Shown here piece by piece: positions 21,243 to 34,572 of a stretch of DNA of 64,000 bases. This stretch comes from Stenocarpella maydis (taxonomy: Eukaryota > Ascomycota > Sordariomycetes > Diaporthales > Diaporthaceae). The notes beneath the pieces are model-generated. The model made no database searches and was not told the origin of the DNA. It saw nothing but the letters and a program-made list of their open reading frames with translations. The translations under genes were made by a program, and so were the position numbers. The stretch covers positions 78,323-142,322 of the forward strand of contig NQMI01000115.1 of the NCBI GenBank assembly GCA_002270565.1. Direction: 5' to 3'. The stretch's first letter is position 1. Each line of letters begins with the position of its first letter.

Positions 21243-21517
21243 AATGCTAGCGTTGGAGTTGCAATTATAAGAAATGATGTCTATGGTATAATGTGTGCTG
21301 AGGGTTGTGGGTTTAAATCACCTAGTAAGCAAATATTTTGCTCTTTTTATAGTTGTTTCTGAGCATTATAGGCCCAAACCAGCGATGTTTTTAGCTAGTC
21401 TGCTAATCAGTATAAATAGTACTGTAGCATATAGATAGGTAGGCTTTTTTAAGGCCTAAATTTAATGTTGTTTTAGAGTGCTAACTGCTAGAGCTGGGCT
21501 TATAATCTCTGAAGAAA
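21243..21517 (-). repeat. 5' leader and putative primer-binding region of the copia element
   Basis: Lies between the 5' LTR and the gag start. The plus-strand sequence next to the LTR (about 21488-21517) has the form TAGAGC, then GGGCTTATAATCT, then GAAG. This resembles the D-stem end plus anticodon arm of a tRNA with a CAT anticodon after a C-to-T change. Some copia elements prime from an internally cleaved tRNA, so this may be the primer-binding site. The match is imperfect and judged by eye. Confidence 0.35.
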
Positions 21518-22125
21518 TGTACTATAAAATAGCATATAGTTTAGCATGTGTTTTCTAATAGGATTGCAGTATAGTGCTTTAAGGCGAATTAGGATGATTA
21601 ATAATAATCTGGATAACTTTATATTGAATTAAGTTGGGCTTCTATAAGCTCTCCTTATATACTCTCTAATATTGTCTTACCTATAAGCATGCTGTAGTGG
21701 GCTTTAATATAAGTTTGTAAAAGCTAGAAAATTCGTCCTTCTAATATACCACCTTTGGTTCTAAGCAACTAGCTAACTATAGCGCCAGTAATGCCCAAAT
21801 TAGGTATATATAAACTTCAGAAATTAAGCTATCTAAAGAACTAAATTATATACTTTTTAGATAAGAAATAAGGGTAATATAGAGGTTTGAAATTGAGGTG
21901 TAAATGTAGACTAGAATAATTGACTTACGGCTACTAAACTCATCTTGTGTTATGCACGCACTAGGCGTACTTAGCGAAATTCGCCTAACTCGTAAGTTTA
22001 GGGTAACTCCTTGCATGAAGTCTAGGGTAACTCCTTATACGAAGTCTAGGGTAACTCCTTGCATGAAGTCTAGGGTAACTCCTTACACGAAGTATTAACA
22101 CCCTGTTGAGCGGTTCCGTTTAACA
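21518..22125 (-). repeat. 5' LTR, RIP-mutated copy
   Basis: About 608 bp from TG at 21518-21519 to CA at 22124-22125. It aligns throughout with the LTR at 16378-16999 but has many T-for-C and A-for-G substitutions and few CpGs. Near its right end (22000-22095) four copies of a 24-bp unit (core GAAGTCTAGGGTAACTCCTT) lie in tandem, with alternating GCAT and ACAC/ATAC spacers. Confidence 0.78.
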
Positions 22126-22597
22126 ATAGGTAGTATAGAATACTATATAGGGCTATATAGTATATACCGTTTAGGGTGTTGGTAGGTGGTTAGTGGGAAG
22201 GAGAGAAGGAAAGGTCTAATGGGCTAGAAATAGGCTTTATTACTATAATAAGTAGGGTACTTGGGCTTTTTAGCTCTTTAATTAGCTAACTACTTTATAG
22301 AGGTTTATATGGTTCTAAAGACTGACCGTTTAATTATAGATGTAAATATTGAATTATTAGCTATATAGGGGTGTGGAGGGGTGTGTAGAAGTGGTTACAG
22401 CTGGGTGTGACCCTAGGGTGACAAGGGGTTTTTGGAAAGTCAGCCCTGCGGCGCACCATAGATTCACAACATTCAAGTGGGATACAGCGTAGCCTGAATG
22501 CCATCGGTCACTGGAGTTCTGTGAAAGCCGGGCACAAGTTATCTCAAACGTTCACATGCCCTCGGCCAGGCCGCAGGCGTGGCCGTCACACGCGTGC

Positions 22598-22632
22598 GCA
22601 GACTCCCCAACCAGAATGAGTGGGGAGTCTGC
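22598..22632. repeat. Short hairpin repeat, copy 1
   Basis: Perfect 12-bp inverted arms GCAGACTCCCCA / TGGGGAGTCTGC separated by 11 bases (AACCAGAATGAG region). The strongest member of a group of three related hairpins. Confidence 0.7.
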
Positions 22633-22694
22633 TTGCATAATAAATGTTATTCATGTAGTACCTAACGCCAAGGCGAGGACGTGCACAACTGAGC

Positions 22695-22725
22695 GCAGAC
22701 TCCCCACCCAGAATGGGTGGGGAAA
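22695..22725. repeat. Short hairpin repeat, copy 2
   Basis: GCAGAC followed by inverted arms TCCCCACCCA / TGGGTGGGGA with a 3-base GAA loop. It shares the GCAGACTCCCCA start and the CAGAATG loop region with copy 1, but the distal TCTGC is replaced by AAC. Confidence 0.65.
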
Positions 22726-22855
22726 CTATGCCTTATGGAAATTATATGGCTAGGTTGATTATTAAGCTGTATTTAAACGCGTATAAAGAACCTTCTTCTC
22801 CATCCCTTCCCAGCTAGACTTATATAATGCTTGGTACTGACTAATATGTGCGGAT

Positions 22856-22884
22856 GCAGATTCCCCACCCATTTGGGGAGTCTG
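22856..22884. repeat. Short hairpin repeat, copy 3
   Basis: GCAGATTCCCCACCCA then TTTGGGGAGTCTG. The arms CAGATTCCCCA and TGGGGAGTCTG pair with one mismatch and a shorter loop. Same family as the two hairpins upstream. Confidence 0.65.
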
Positions 22885-23696
22885 AGCCAAAATATGTGTG
22901 CTTAAGGAGGTCTGTATGTCAGAGATAAGGCAGAGGAAGGATCTTCCCGGAACCTTATCGACGGGTAACTATCAAATGTTCTTCATGAACGCGTGCAAAC
23001 ATTCCAGGAAAGTCGGCTTTGATCTTAGTCCCGAGACGTGCGGGGGAACCTCTTCTTATGGATATAGGTCGCATTTAATTCTGATGCTCAACGGTAGGTT
23101 TGATTGTGCTTGCAGCAGGAACACGCATCCACGAGCAGCCTGGAGAAATAGTGGCACCACATGTGTTAACTGCATGGCAGCCCAGTCAACACGGTAGACA
23201 ATAAATCATTTTAGGATCCTGACAACATCTCATTTTCAATCTCCGAAAAAAGCTTTGCTCAAACATCAAAAGGAAACAACCTCCAATTTGAAGGAACCCT
23301 TCGGAGGCGAACGTGTCAGCTCCGCCGCCTGGAAACCATTTGACAACATCTCGAAGAACCGCCTTTTTACCATCCTGCTCTCAATGATATACCTTGCCGG
23401 CCACCGCCTTATACAAAGGGCCGAGCCCTCCTCTTCCAAGACTGGCCCCGGGGACCAAATCCCCTCCAGCTGCGGGTGTGCCCATCAACTATGCTCCAAC
23501 TCAACACACAAGACACCAGAAAGACCGGCGTCTTGCATGACGACAGAGAAACCCCCCAAAATAACCAGTTGTGGCCCGCGGTATCACAAAAAGAATATTC
23601 CAAGAAACGCCATGCTGGTATACGTTGCCGAAATTCCGTCCGAAAAAAGGAAGGAAACAGAGATTGTTGCTTTAATCGACAAGATGTTTTATGGAC

Positions 23697-23915
23697 CTAG
23701 AGCCTTGAGGGAGGCATCTGTGCAGCCCAGACAAAGCTCTGCTTCTCCCTCTCGTCGTACTCTAACGGCGATGAGCCGATGTCCTTGACGGCGTCCTTGA
23801 CCCTTTGCTTGAAGGAGCGCTTGGTCTTTGTGGGATGTTGGGGCGTCTTTTCGTAGGAGCACGTGGTCGAGACCGTGTAGACTGACGGTGCGTAGTCTTT
23901 CGTCTGGGAAGGCAT
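23697..23915 (-). CDS. Small basic hypothetical protein (72 aa)
   Basis: A 72-codon frame starts at the ATG at 23915, whose context CACAATGCC is close to the fungal optimum. The same frame is open further upstream to 24203 with another ATG at 24119, but the upstream residues are low complexity and the 23915 start has the better context. The centre is a lysine/arginine-rich amphipathic stretch (R-S-F-K-Q-R-V-K-D-A-V-K-D-I-G) followed by S-S-P-L-E-Y-D. I do not know a function. The composition and the clean start resemble small single-exon proteins common in Sordariomycetes. A GT microsatellite (about 24130-24146) lies in the putative 5' region. It may instead be a chance frame. Confidence 0.45.
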   Translation of the reverse strand: MPSQTKDYAPSVYTVSTTCSYEKTPQHPTKTKRSFKQRVKDAVKDIGSSPLEYDEREKQSFVWAAQMPPSRL

Positions 23916-27612
<3,697 letters not shown>

Positions 27613-30386
27613 TTAGCGATAGATAGTCCAAGAGTAGCCAGTGCGCTTCGCGCTATTCGTATCCTGCGTCGCCGATTCCCCCCACTGCGGCGATGTTTGA
27701 CTATTACTAACGGTCGAATACATCGTGGGGAGACGCAGTGGCACAATATCACTTTTCGAAATAGTGCGCCTCGCCGTCTTCTTGGCGACGTTGGCAATGA
27801 CCATCGTCTCGACCACGATGGCGCCGACCGCAGCAACGAGCAGAATGGACGTGAACACCAAGTGCACGGCCACCCAGGCCCAGTTGACGGTGTACACGCG
27901 CTCTGCAGGCCAGGTTACTGTCGAGGGCACCTTTTTGTAGCGGGGTTGCAGGTTGGCAGGGATCGAGGTGCTGTTAAGAACGACGCCTGACGAGCATTGT
28001 GGGCAGTAGCCCAGTCCAACCCAGGTGCTGAACAAACGGCCAAAGCGCTGGGCAAATTCATCTGGGGAGACCGTTGCTGAGAGGTTGAACCTCGAGTCTC
28101 GCAGTTGTCTTGCACGGGTGCGAGGCTTCATATCGAACGGGCCGCCACGTTGAATGTATTGCTCAGCTATCTCTTGTTAGACTTGGGCTGCGAAACTTGC
28201 AAAGTGGAGCACGAGATAGAAGATCGGAGAACTGACTGGCTGTTGCCGTCCCATCTGTGGTTGGCAAGTTTCCCGACCAGACAAGGTCCGGTGCGAAGTC
28301 ACCTAGGGGTGTATGCAAAGCTTCATCGGAGGGCATGGGCTGCGCGGCGGCTGACTGTGCACAGGTGTATACACCAGTGATGTCGTCTCGGCTACAATGC
28401 ATGGGCACGTCGTAAAAGACCTGCTCGTAGCTGCAGCTGATGGAGGAGTACTCCCACTGGTCGACAGCCGAGTTCGTGGTCCCGCGGCACCTCCTTCTCG
28501 GCATAGTGCCAGTGGCATTGGAAATCGACTTGCTGTTCAAGGAAACGAGATTCACCATGGCAGGAGAGGCGGGGTTATCGTGACCAGACATGCTCAATCC
28601 CAGGGTCTGAGAGGCACTGTAGGATATCTGCCCTGGCGACGTGTCATTGGAGAGGAGTCTCGTCATGAGAGCCCAATCTCCACACTTGAATTCGAAGGCA
28701 GATGCGGTCATTGAGAAGCTCAGAGCCTTGATGCCCGCCGGGATAGATACGCCCTCGTGGGCGTTGCTGACCAGCGCACCGCGAGGACGTATGCCGTGAG
28801 GCAAGGCAGCATCGTCGTCCATTGGTCCAGACGCAGACACAATAGAGCCGGCGAAAGTGGATTTCGGCGGGGAGTAAACCGAAGCTGGCCCGCGGATGGG
28901 GTTGTTGAAGCCGCCCTGTGAGAGACTGCGGATGTACTTGGCGCTGATAGCCTGGATCAGCTCGGAGCGGCTTGTCGACGACAGCGCATTCGCCGAGTCT
29001 GGAGCCCAGACTTGATTGGGCCCCGAGTTCTCGACGTAGAGGACGTCGCGACTACCTTGGCGGCTCTCCCGAGCAACTCCGTACATGTGTCGAGCCGCTT
29101 GTGGTCCGATCGGTGACAGGCACCAAATCAGGAACACAAGAAGACACCATGCTTCCAGGTGAGGCAACGTTAGATGCCGGTTCGCGCAGTCGTTTGAACG
29201 TCCATTTATGCCACCCCTTACCCAGAACATGATGCCAGCCTTCAGGCACTGCGCCGCTGCTGTAGCGAAGACGATAGGCCAAATGCTGGCAGAAATTTCG
29301 ACGAGGTCTGCGACCGAAGACCAGCTTGAAGACACTGGCTTCCCTCTCATGGCAATTGCAGCGATGCCCAGGGCAATAAAGGCAAAAGGGAGAACAATGC
29401 TGCAGCTTGCTAGCATGTAGGAACACAGGCGAACCAAGCGTTGCAGCCACGGCCTCATGAGAGCCTCCTCTGTTGCAGTGCCTATACAGAGATCCTTTTT
29501 CTGGTGCCGTGACTCGTTTGTATGTAGGGTGGACGTGCCGCTGTCATCCGAGTATCGTATTGCCGCTGGGGGACTGCGTAATACTGCATTCTGAGGCTGC
29601 CCATCGTCCCGGGATGCAGCCCTGGCATTCGAGGTCTCGTAGCTCTCGCGTGCTAAGCCCTGTCAGCATCAGTCCTTGCCAGAATTATAATGAATGCTTA
29701 CCTGATCTGCTGCGATGGGGTGTCAGGTGGTTTTCATATTCGAACTCTGTGGTATGGTCACCGTCATCACCATAATCACTGGCCGAGTACCTCCGATCCT
29801 CTTCATATTCCTCGTTCCCGTCGGCATGGCCAATATCGATGTTGCCCGATGCCCCGCTGGCTCCAGCTGCGGAGCTTCCATTTGCAGAACGTCCAACCCT
29901 ACGGGCGCCTTGCGACCTCTCGAAGGTCTGCTGTTCCGCCAGTGCGGTTTCGACGAGCGTCAGGGTCGAAAGCATTGTATCTCGACTAGCATCATCGTCA
30001 CAGATTGACTCGGAAGTGACCGATGGAGGTGCTTGGTGCCTGTCCGGACTTCGAGGTTGCGATGTCCTAAAGAGGTCCGAGTCACGAACGGGCCGCTGGA
30101 CCCTCACGATCCTGCCATCTGATGTGCGGGCAAGAACAGTTCTGCAGGCACCCCTTGCTGCCCTTGGAGTAGAGGCGAATGCCACGGCTTTTTTTTCCTT
30201 GCCGGTTTCTCGTGTTGACAGGCTACGTCCGATTGTGGTTGAGCTGCCGGCAGGATGATGAACGTTCCCCGGTTGGAAGCTTTGCGGAGCCGACCTAGCC
30301 TGCCCAGCCTCATCCTCTGATATGGCGGAGGCATAATCATCAATGATCTGACTGACTGGGGACCGCCCCCTATATGGCGAGTACAT
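27613..30386 (-). CDS. Polytopic fungal membrane protein of unknown function, three exons
   Basis: Exons on the minus strand are 30386-29702, 29652-28213 and 28166-27613, giving 892 aa. Intron 1 (49 nt) has GTAAGC and ends TTAG after a TGCTGAC-like branch site. Intron 2 (46 nt) begins GTGCTC and ends ATAG with CTAAC upstream; it keeps the frame but its donor is weaker. Residues 1-290 are Ser/Arg/Pro-rich and probably disordered. Membrane segments follow at about 304-330, 344-372 and 391-409, then a long lumenal or extracellular part with several Cys, and a C-terminal membrane segment at about 802-835. The segment W-C-L-S-P-I-G-P-Q-A after the third helix resembles the W-x-L-S-P-L-G-x-Q-A motif of a large family of filamentous-ascomycete membrane proteins with no known function. 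Start choice: the first ATG of a long open exon. Confidence 0.75.
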
Positions 30387-32640
30387 GGTGGCAGCGGTGG
30401 ATTTGTGGAATCAGAGTCTCTGAAACCAAAGCACCAAAAGCCAGAGCAAGGAGGATGGAGATCCATGAACCGGGCGTACATTTCTATTATTCCATACCTC
30501 TGCCTATAACTCCCCGCAAGGGACCCAGGAAGGCCGTAGGGAGGTAAAGGGGATCCCCGTAGACCACCAGTGAGCGCAGCGCTGTGCAGAGTCCGCGAGC
30601 GGGCCCAAGTTATCCGTGGACCAGTCTCGACGCATTGCTATTTTCTGGATAGCCCGTCGTCTTTGTTCCTGAACTAACTAGGCGAGCAGTGGGATCAATG
30701 ACCGAGAAGACCTGCGACGGCTCGACTTTAGTGGCTGATGGACCCTACCTGGTGGAAGGGACTTGATCGATTTACGAGGTAGCCCTCCGGCTCTACCGAC
30801 AGCCGCCATCAATGCTGGATTGTGGGACTTAGCCCGATAGTAGAATCATCGTCCAACCTAAGTTCATGGCCTCCCTTGAAGATGCGAGAACCAAGAGGCC
30901 CACGATTGATGCTGTCCGCATCAATGTCTTGTGGTGCCACTTGCCCCAGGCGGCGATCATAAGAGGCATGCCAATCCCAGGGGAAACAAGCTCTGTTACG
31001 ATTTGGTCCACCAGACTACGTACCTGAAGCCGGCTGAACCAAGAACTTCCATTCATATCTGTGTTGTAGGCTACTAGGTCCCTCTGTTCCGCAGCTCTGG
31101 TATCGCGCACACGGGCCGCAGGACTAGCCCGGCCTGTCCGTGAGCAGGCGGGCCGAAGCATTGTAAATGCTATTCTCGATTTGGTAGCGACAAAGAGGCC
31201 GGCCGTGTCCGACCGAGCCACTAATGCCGGCAGTCAGATGCGCAACCACACAGCAGAGCAGACAAGAGCCATGTCTGAATCCCACGGCGTCTGGATGCCG
31301 TAGCTGGCTTCAGTCGCCCGGCCCTGGCACGGAAGACGTCCAGATCGCCGGGGCGCGGACTAGTGGGTTCGAGAACAACCCAGACGCGCACATGTCCAAA
31401 ATCACAACAAGGCATTATGGCTCTCGATCAGCCCAACCTCTATGGCAATTGTCCATTGTCTGAGTCCCAGGTGCCCACTATGACCCAAGGAGTAGTAGTA
31501 ACATACCTAGGTATTTTCTGCTCAGAATCCAGCCAGAAGCCCTCAGGATGGTCCAAGCCTGTGAAGCGCTGACACTTCCATGGCTGATATCTGATGCCCT
31601 GGCCTGGCATGCGGGAATGTCTTCCAGGACTCAGGGGACAGAAAGTACGCGCCATTCCGAGTGGAAACAAGAGTTTGTTGTCATTAGCTTTCCAGGTTTG
31701 TGTGTAGATATTTGGCACACCATCTCCATGCCCGATTCCTCAAGCAGTACTACAGTAGTAGTTCCCGGTTTGGCCCAGCACCTAGGTAATACTGTGATAC
31801 TAGCGCCGAGACACAGCTCACTGCCCACAGGCAGCAAGCTAGTGAGTGATGCACAAGTTCCATATGACCAGGGTGAAGTGATCACAATGCATTGGTAGGT
31901 CATGCTTGGCATTGGTCCAAAGAGCCGCTACGTTAGCCCGGGGTCTGACCACTCGATTGGCAGTCGTGATAAGATTTCTCGTTCATCTGGGGCATCGGAG
32001 CATCTGCCCTCGGCCTGCTGAACTGATGGATCAACTGCCAGGAGCTGCCCGCGCTAGCCAGCTACCCTAATACGTAGGTAGAACCTAGGTAGGTATACTA
32101 ACAGACCAAAGCAGCAGTGACGGGTCTCCCCATCACCCGGCGGGATCCGCCTATAACTCCAGGACCCATCTTTTCTGACATCAACCGAGTGTTGGTCAGG
32201 ACCCTGTCTTTCCTGTCCCATAACGCCTTCAAGCAGGTGGCTGGTGTCCTTGTTAATCTGATCACAACTGGGCGTTTTTTTTTTTTTTTTTTTGGTTTTT
32301 TTTTTTTAAAAAAAGAAAAGAAAAAGAAAAGAAAAGAACATACAGCCTCGGGCAGGTGGAGAGTCCGTAGACGCCCCCGTCTTTAAGCTGCTGTGCATGC
32401 GTCATGCACTCGTTCATGCATCAAAACAGTACATGACTGATGCGGGGGTTTTGTAATTGGACCTCCCCCTGACGGCGGCAACTTTGGCCATGCAAGAAGC
32501 CCCAGCACTCTGCACACCAGGAGCCAGCATGGACGCGCTCCAAAGATGCGAATGGCCCTGGTCTTGTAGTCGGCTGCGCACCCGCCCAGGAGGCTGAACC
32601 GTCAGTCAGAACATGACACATCTATCTAGCGACCTCCAAC
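30387..32640. other. Intergenic region, no recognised gene
   Basis: Contains the divergent upstream regions of the membrane-protein gene (minus) and MON1 (plus). Open frames such as 31221-30829 and 31912-31631 (minus) show no domain. Several copies of the palindrome ACCTAGGT occur (near 31505, 31782, 32085). A T-rich then A-rich run lies at about 32275-32337. Confidence 0.5.
32275..32337. repeat. Oligo-T / oligo-A low-complexity tract
   Basis: Two T runs (18 and 14 bases, separated by GG) followed by an A-rich purine run of AAAAG and AAAAGA units. Located about 300 bp upstream of the MON1 start. It could act as a nucleosome-excluding promoter tract; that is inference. Confidence 0.7.
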
Positions 32641-34572
32641 ATGGTCCAATCCGCCGACGGCGCCGGCCGCACTGAGCTGCCCACCGGCCGAGGCTACCCA
32701 GCAGACATGGACAGCGTCGTCGACAGCGGCGTCGACGACGAGCGGCCCCCGCCGCTGCCCCCGAGGCGGCCCTCTGTCCAGGTCGACGCTGGCCACCTCG
32801 CGAAGCCCACCACTGCTCTCGCCTCAATCGACGTCCAGACGCTCTCGTTCCCCGATGGCTCGCGAGGCACCTTCGAAGCCGCAGCTGTGGCGTCCGACCC
32901 CAAGGCCTCGTCCAGGGTGCCCAGCGGCACTGCAACACCAGTCGAGCTTGGAGGCTTCGCCCCGGGATCTGCGCTTCCCGCCCGCGGCAGCGACTTCGGC
33001 GACGATTCCGTCAGCGTCATGAGCTTCTCCCCGACCCTCCGACCCCCTGCCGACCTCGCCAGTCTCGTGGCCGGCGGAATCAACAGGAATAGCAAGGCGT
33101 GGGCAATGCTTAGGTCGCAATCCGCCACCGTCATGCCGTTCCAAAGAGCCAGTCTGGCCGACAGGTTTGGCAAGTTTGAGACCGAGTTTGAAGAGATACC
33201 GGCCGAGGGTGCCCTGAACGACGATGCGAGGCTGGCCCTGTGGAGGTCCAAGCTGAAACACTACATGATCCTGTCGTCTGCCGGAAAGCCAATATGGAGC
33301 CGGCATGGAGACTTGAGCCTGATAAATTCGTCCATGGGAGTGGTGCAGACCATAATATCATTCTACGAGAGCATGAAGAACCCGCTACAGGGATTCACGG
33401 CTGGGAACGCCCGTTTCGTTGTTGCAACCGAAGGCCCTCTCTATTTCGTTGCCATCAGCAAGCTCGGGGAGAGCGAGGCCCAGCTCCGAGATCAGCTGAA
33501 AGCATTATATATGCAGATCCTCTCCACCTTGACACTCCCAACACTCACAAAGATATTTGTGAGTCGACCATCGACAGATCTGCGGACGCCTTTGCAAGGG
33601 ACAGAGTCGCTCCTGTCATCGCTGGCAGACAGCTTCACCAAGGGCTCCGCAACCTCCCTCCTGGGCGCTTTGGAGTGCCTGAGGATACGGAAATCTCAGA
33701 GGCATGCTGTCAACAATGCGTTTCTGAAAGCACGGACTGGAAAACTGCTCTATGGCCTGATCGTTGCTGGCGGGAAGCTTGTCAGTGTAATCCGGCCGCG
33801 ACGCCACTCCCTTCACCCCAGCGACCTGCAGTTGATTTTCAACATGCTCTTCGAATCCGGCGGAATCAAGGCCGGAGGCGGCGAGAACTGGGTTCCTCTC
33901 TGCCTCCCCGCGTTTAACAACAGTGGTTATCTCTACATGTACGTCAGCTTCTTTGACGATGCCGCAGCAGATGGGACGAAACAAACTGCCATCAACCCCG
34001 AGGATGAAATCGCCATAATCCTCATCAGTCCGGATAAAGAATCCTTCTACGACCTCAAAGAGATGCGCGACAAGGTAGCAAGCAGCCTCAAGAAGAACGG
34101 CAGTCTCGACATCATCAAGGCAGCCGTCAAGGCCGGCCGGCCTCAGGTCGCAAATATTGCGCCGGGCAGCCAGGTCAGCCACTTCGTGTACAAGTCCCGC
34201 GCCAACGTGCAGTTCTGCATGTCGTCACTCGACCTATTCTCCAAATCGAAAGGAGTCTCGTCGGCCAGCGCCGACGACGAGGAAGACGCCGAGGAAAGCG
34301 GCGTTGACGGCCTCGCCTCGCGCAGGCGACTCATGACGCTCTACCACCAGCTGCATGCATCTGTACATGCCCGCCACTCACACCTAAAGGTGCTGCACTG
34401 CGTCGGACAGGACGCTACGAGCCTGGCGTGGGTCACCCCGATCTTTGAGTTTTACTGCGTCGCTGGGCCCAACGCGTCTAGGGCGGTGATGACACAGGGT
34501 GCAAACAAGATCATCCAGTGGGCTAAGAAGGAAGAGGAGCGCTTGTTCATCATCGGTGGCGGCGTTTTCTGA
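32641..34572 (+). CDS. MON1: Vacuolar fusion protein Mon1
   Basis: A single-exon 643-aa protein. Mon1 forms with Ccz1 the guanine-nucleotide exchange factor that activates the Rab7-type GTPase Ypt7 on late endosomes, vacuoles and autophagosomes. The family core starts at about residue 200 with [20 protein letters not shown]. It is followed by S-R-H-G-D and the first longin domain (V-V-Q-T-I-I-S-F-Y), then the second and third longin-like domains to the C-terminus. Residues 1-190 are a Pro/Ser/Asp-rich disordered leader, typical of fungal Mon1. Length is in the normal 600-670 range. The ATG at 32641 follows CCAAC; a later in-frame ATG at residue 23 is possible. No operon-like partner is nearby; Ccz1 is not in the window. 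Confidence 0.96.
   Translation: MVQSADGAGRTELPTGRGYPADMDSVVDSGVDDERPPPLPPRRPSVQVDAGHLAKPTTALASIDVQTLSFPDGSRGTFEAAAVASDPKASSRVPSGTATPVELGGFAPGSALPARGSDFGDDSVSVMSFSPTLRPPADLASLVAGGINRNSKAWAMLRSQSATVMPFQRASLADRFGKFETEFEEIPAEGALNDDARLALWRSKLKHYMILSSAGKPIWSRHGDLSLINSSMGVVQTIISFYESMKNPLQGFTAGNARFVVATEGPLYFVAISKLGESEAQLRDQLKALYMQILSTLTLPTLTKIFVSRPSTDLRTPLQGTESLLSSLADSFTKGSATSLLGALECLRIRKSQRHAVNNAFLKARTGKLLYGLIVAGGKLVSVIRPRRHSLHPSDLQLIFNMLFESGGIKAGGGENWVPLCLPAFNNSGYLYMYVSFFDDAAADGTKQTAINPEDEIAIILISPDKESFYDLKEMRDKVASSLKKNGSLDIIKAAVKAGRPQVANIAPGSQVSHFVYKSRANVQFCMSSLDLFSKSKGVSSASADDEEDAEESGVDGLASRRRLMTLYHQLHASVHARHSHLKVLHCVGQDATSLAWVTPIFEFYCVAGPNASRAVMTQGANKIIQWAKKEEERLFIIGGGVF

Larger units (their letters stand above)
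12662..22125 (-). mobile_element. Ty1/copia-type LTR retrotransposon (minus strand), mosaic in the assembly
   Basis: The outer boundaries are a 5' LTR at 21518-22125 and the start of a matching LTR at 12662 that runs into the N gap. Read on the minus strand the order is LTR, gag (about 21242-20500), protease (about 19775-19356), a proline/glycine-rich linker, the zinc-binding pre-integrase segment (about 18840-18600), and then reverse transcriptase and RNase H. The RT/RNase H part is present as three overlapping pieces (17205-18595, 15288-16037, 13429-15286), and an extra LTR sits at 16378-16999. The integrase core is absent. Two library-adapter palindromes, an N gap and a one-base n show that this stretch was joined from several genomic copies, so the drawn structure is not one real element. 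Confidence 0.8.
22126..23696. other. Boundary between transposon island and gene space, no recognised gene
   Basis: 22126-22440 is still AT-rich repeat DNA. Composition returns to that of ordinary gene space at about 22450. A 99-codon plus-strand frame (22898-23197) with six cysteines and a longer one (23255-23788) are open but show no signal peptide, domain or splice pattern I recognise. I treat them as non-genic. The only distinct features are the three short hairpins listed separately. Confidence 0.45.

Noticed and set aside
21280..21345. A tRNA-like stretch with a B-box-like GGGTTTAAATC
   Set aside because: The expected T-stem does not pair, and the spacing to a possible A box is too short for a tRNA gene.
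22000..22095. The 24-bp tandem repeats as a CRISPR array
   Set aside because: Eukaryotic LTR context, no unique spacers, and units also present in another LTR copy.
31360..31385. B-box-like GGTTCGAGAAC
   Set aside because: Flanking bases do not form a T-stem and no acceptor stem is found upstream.
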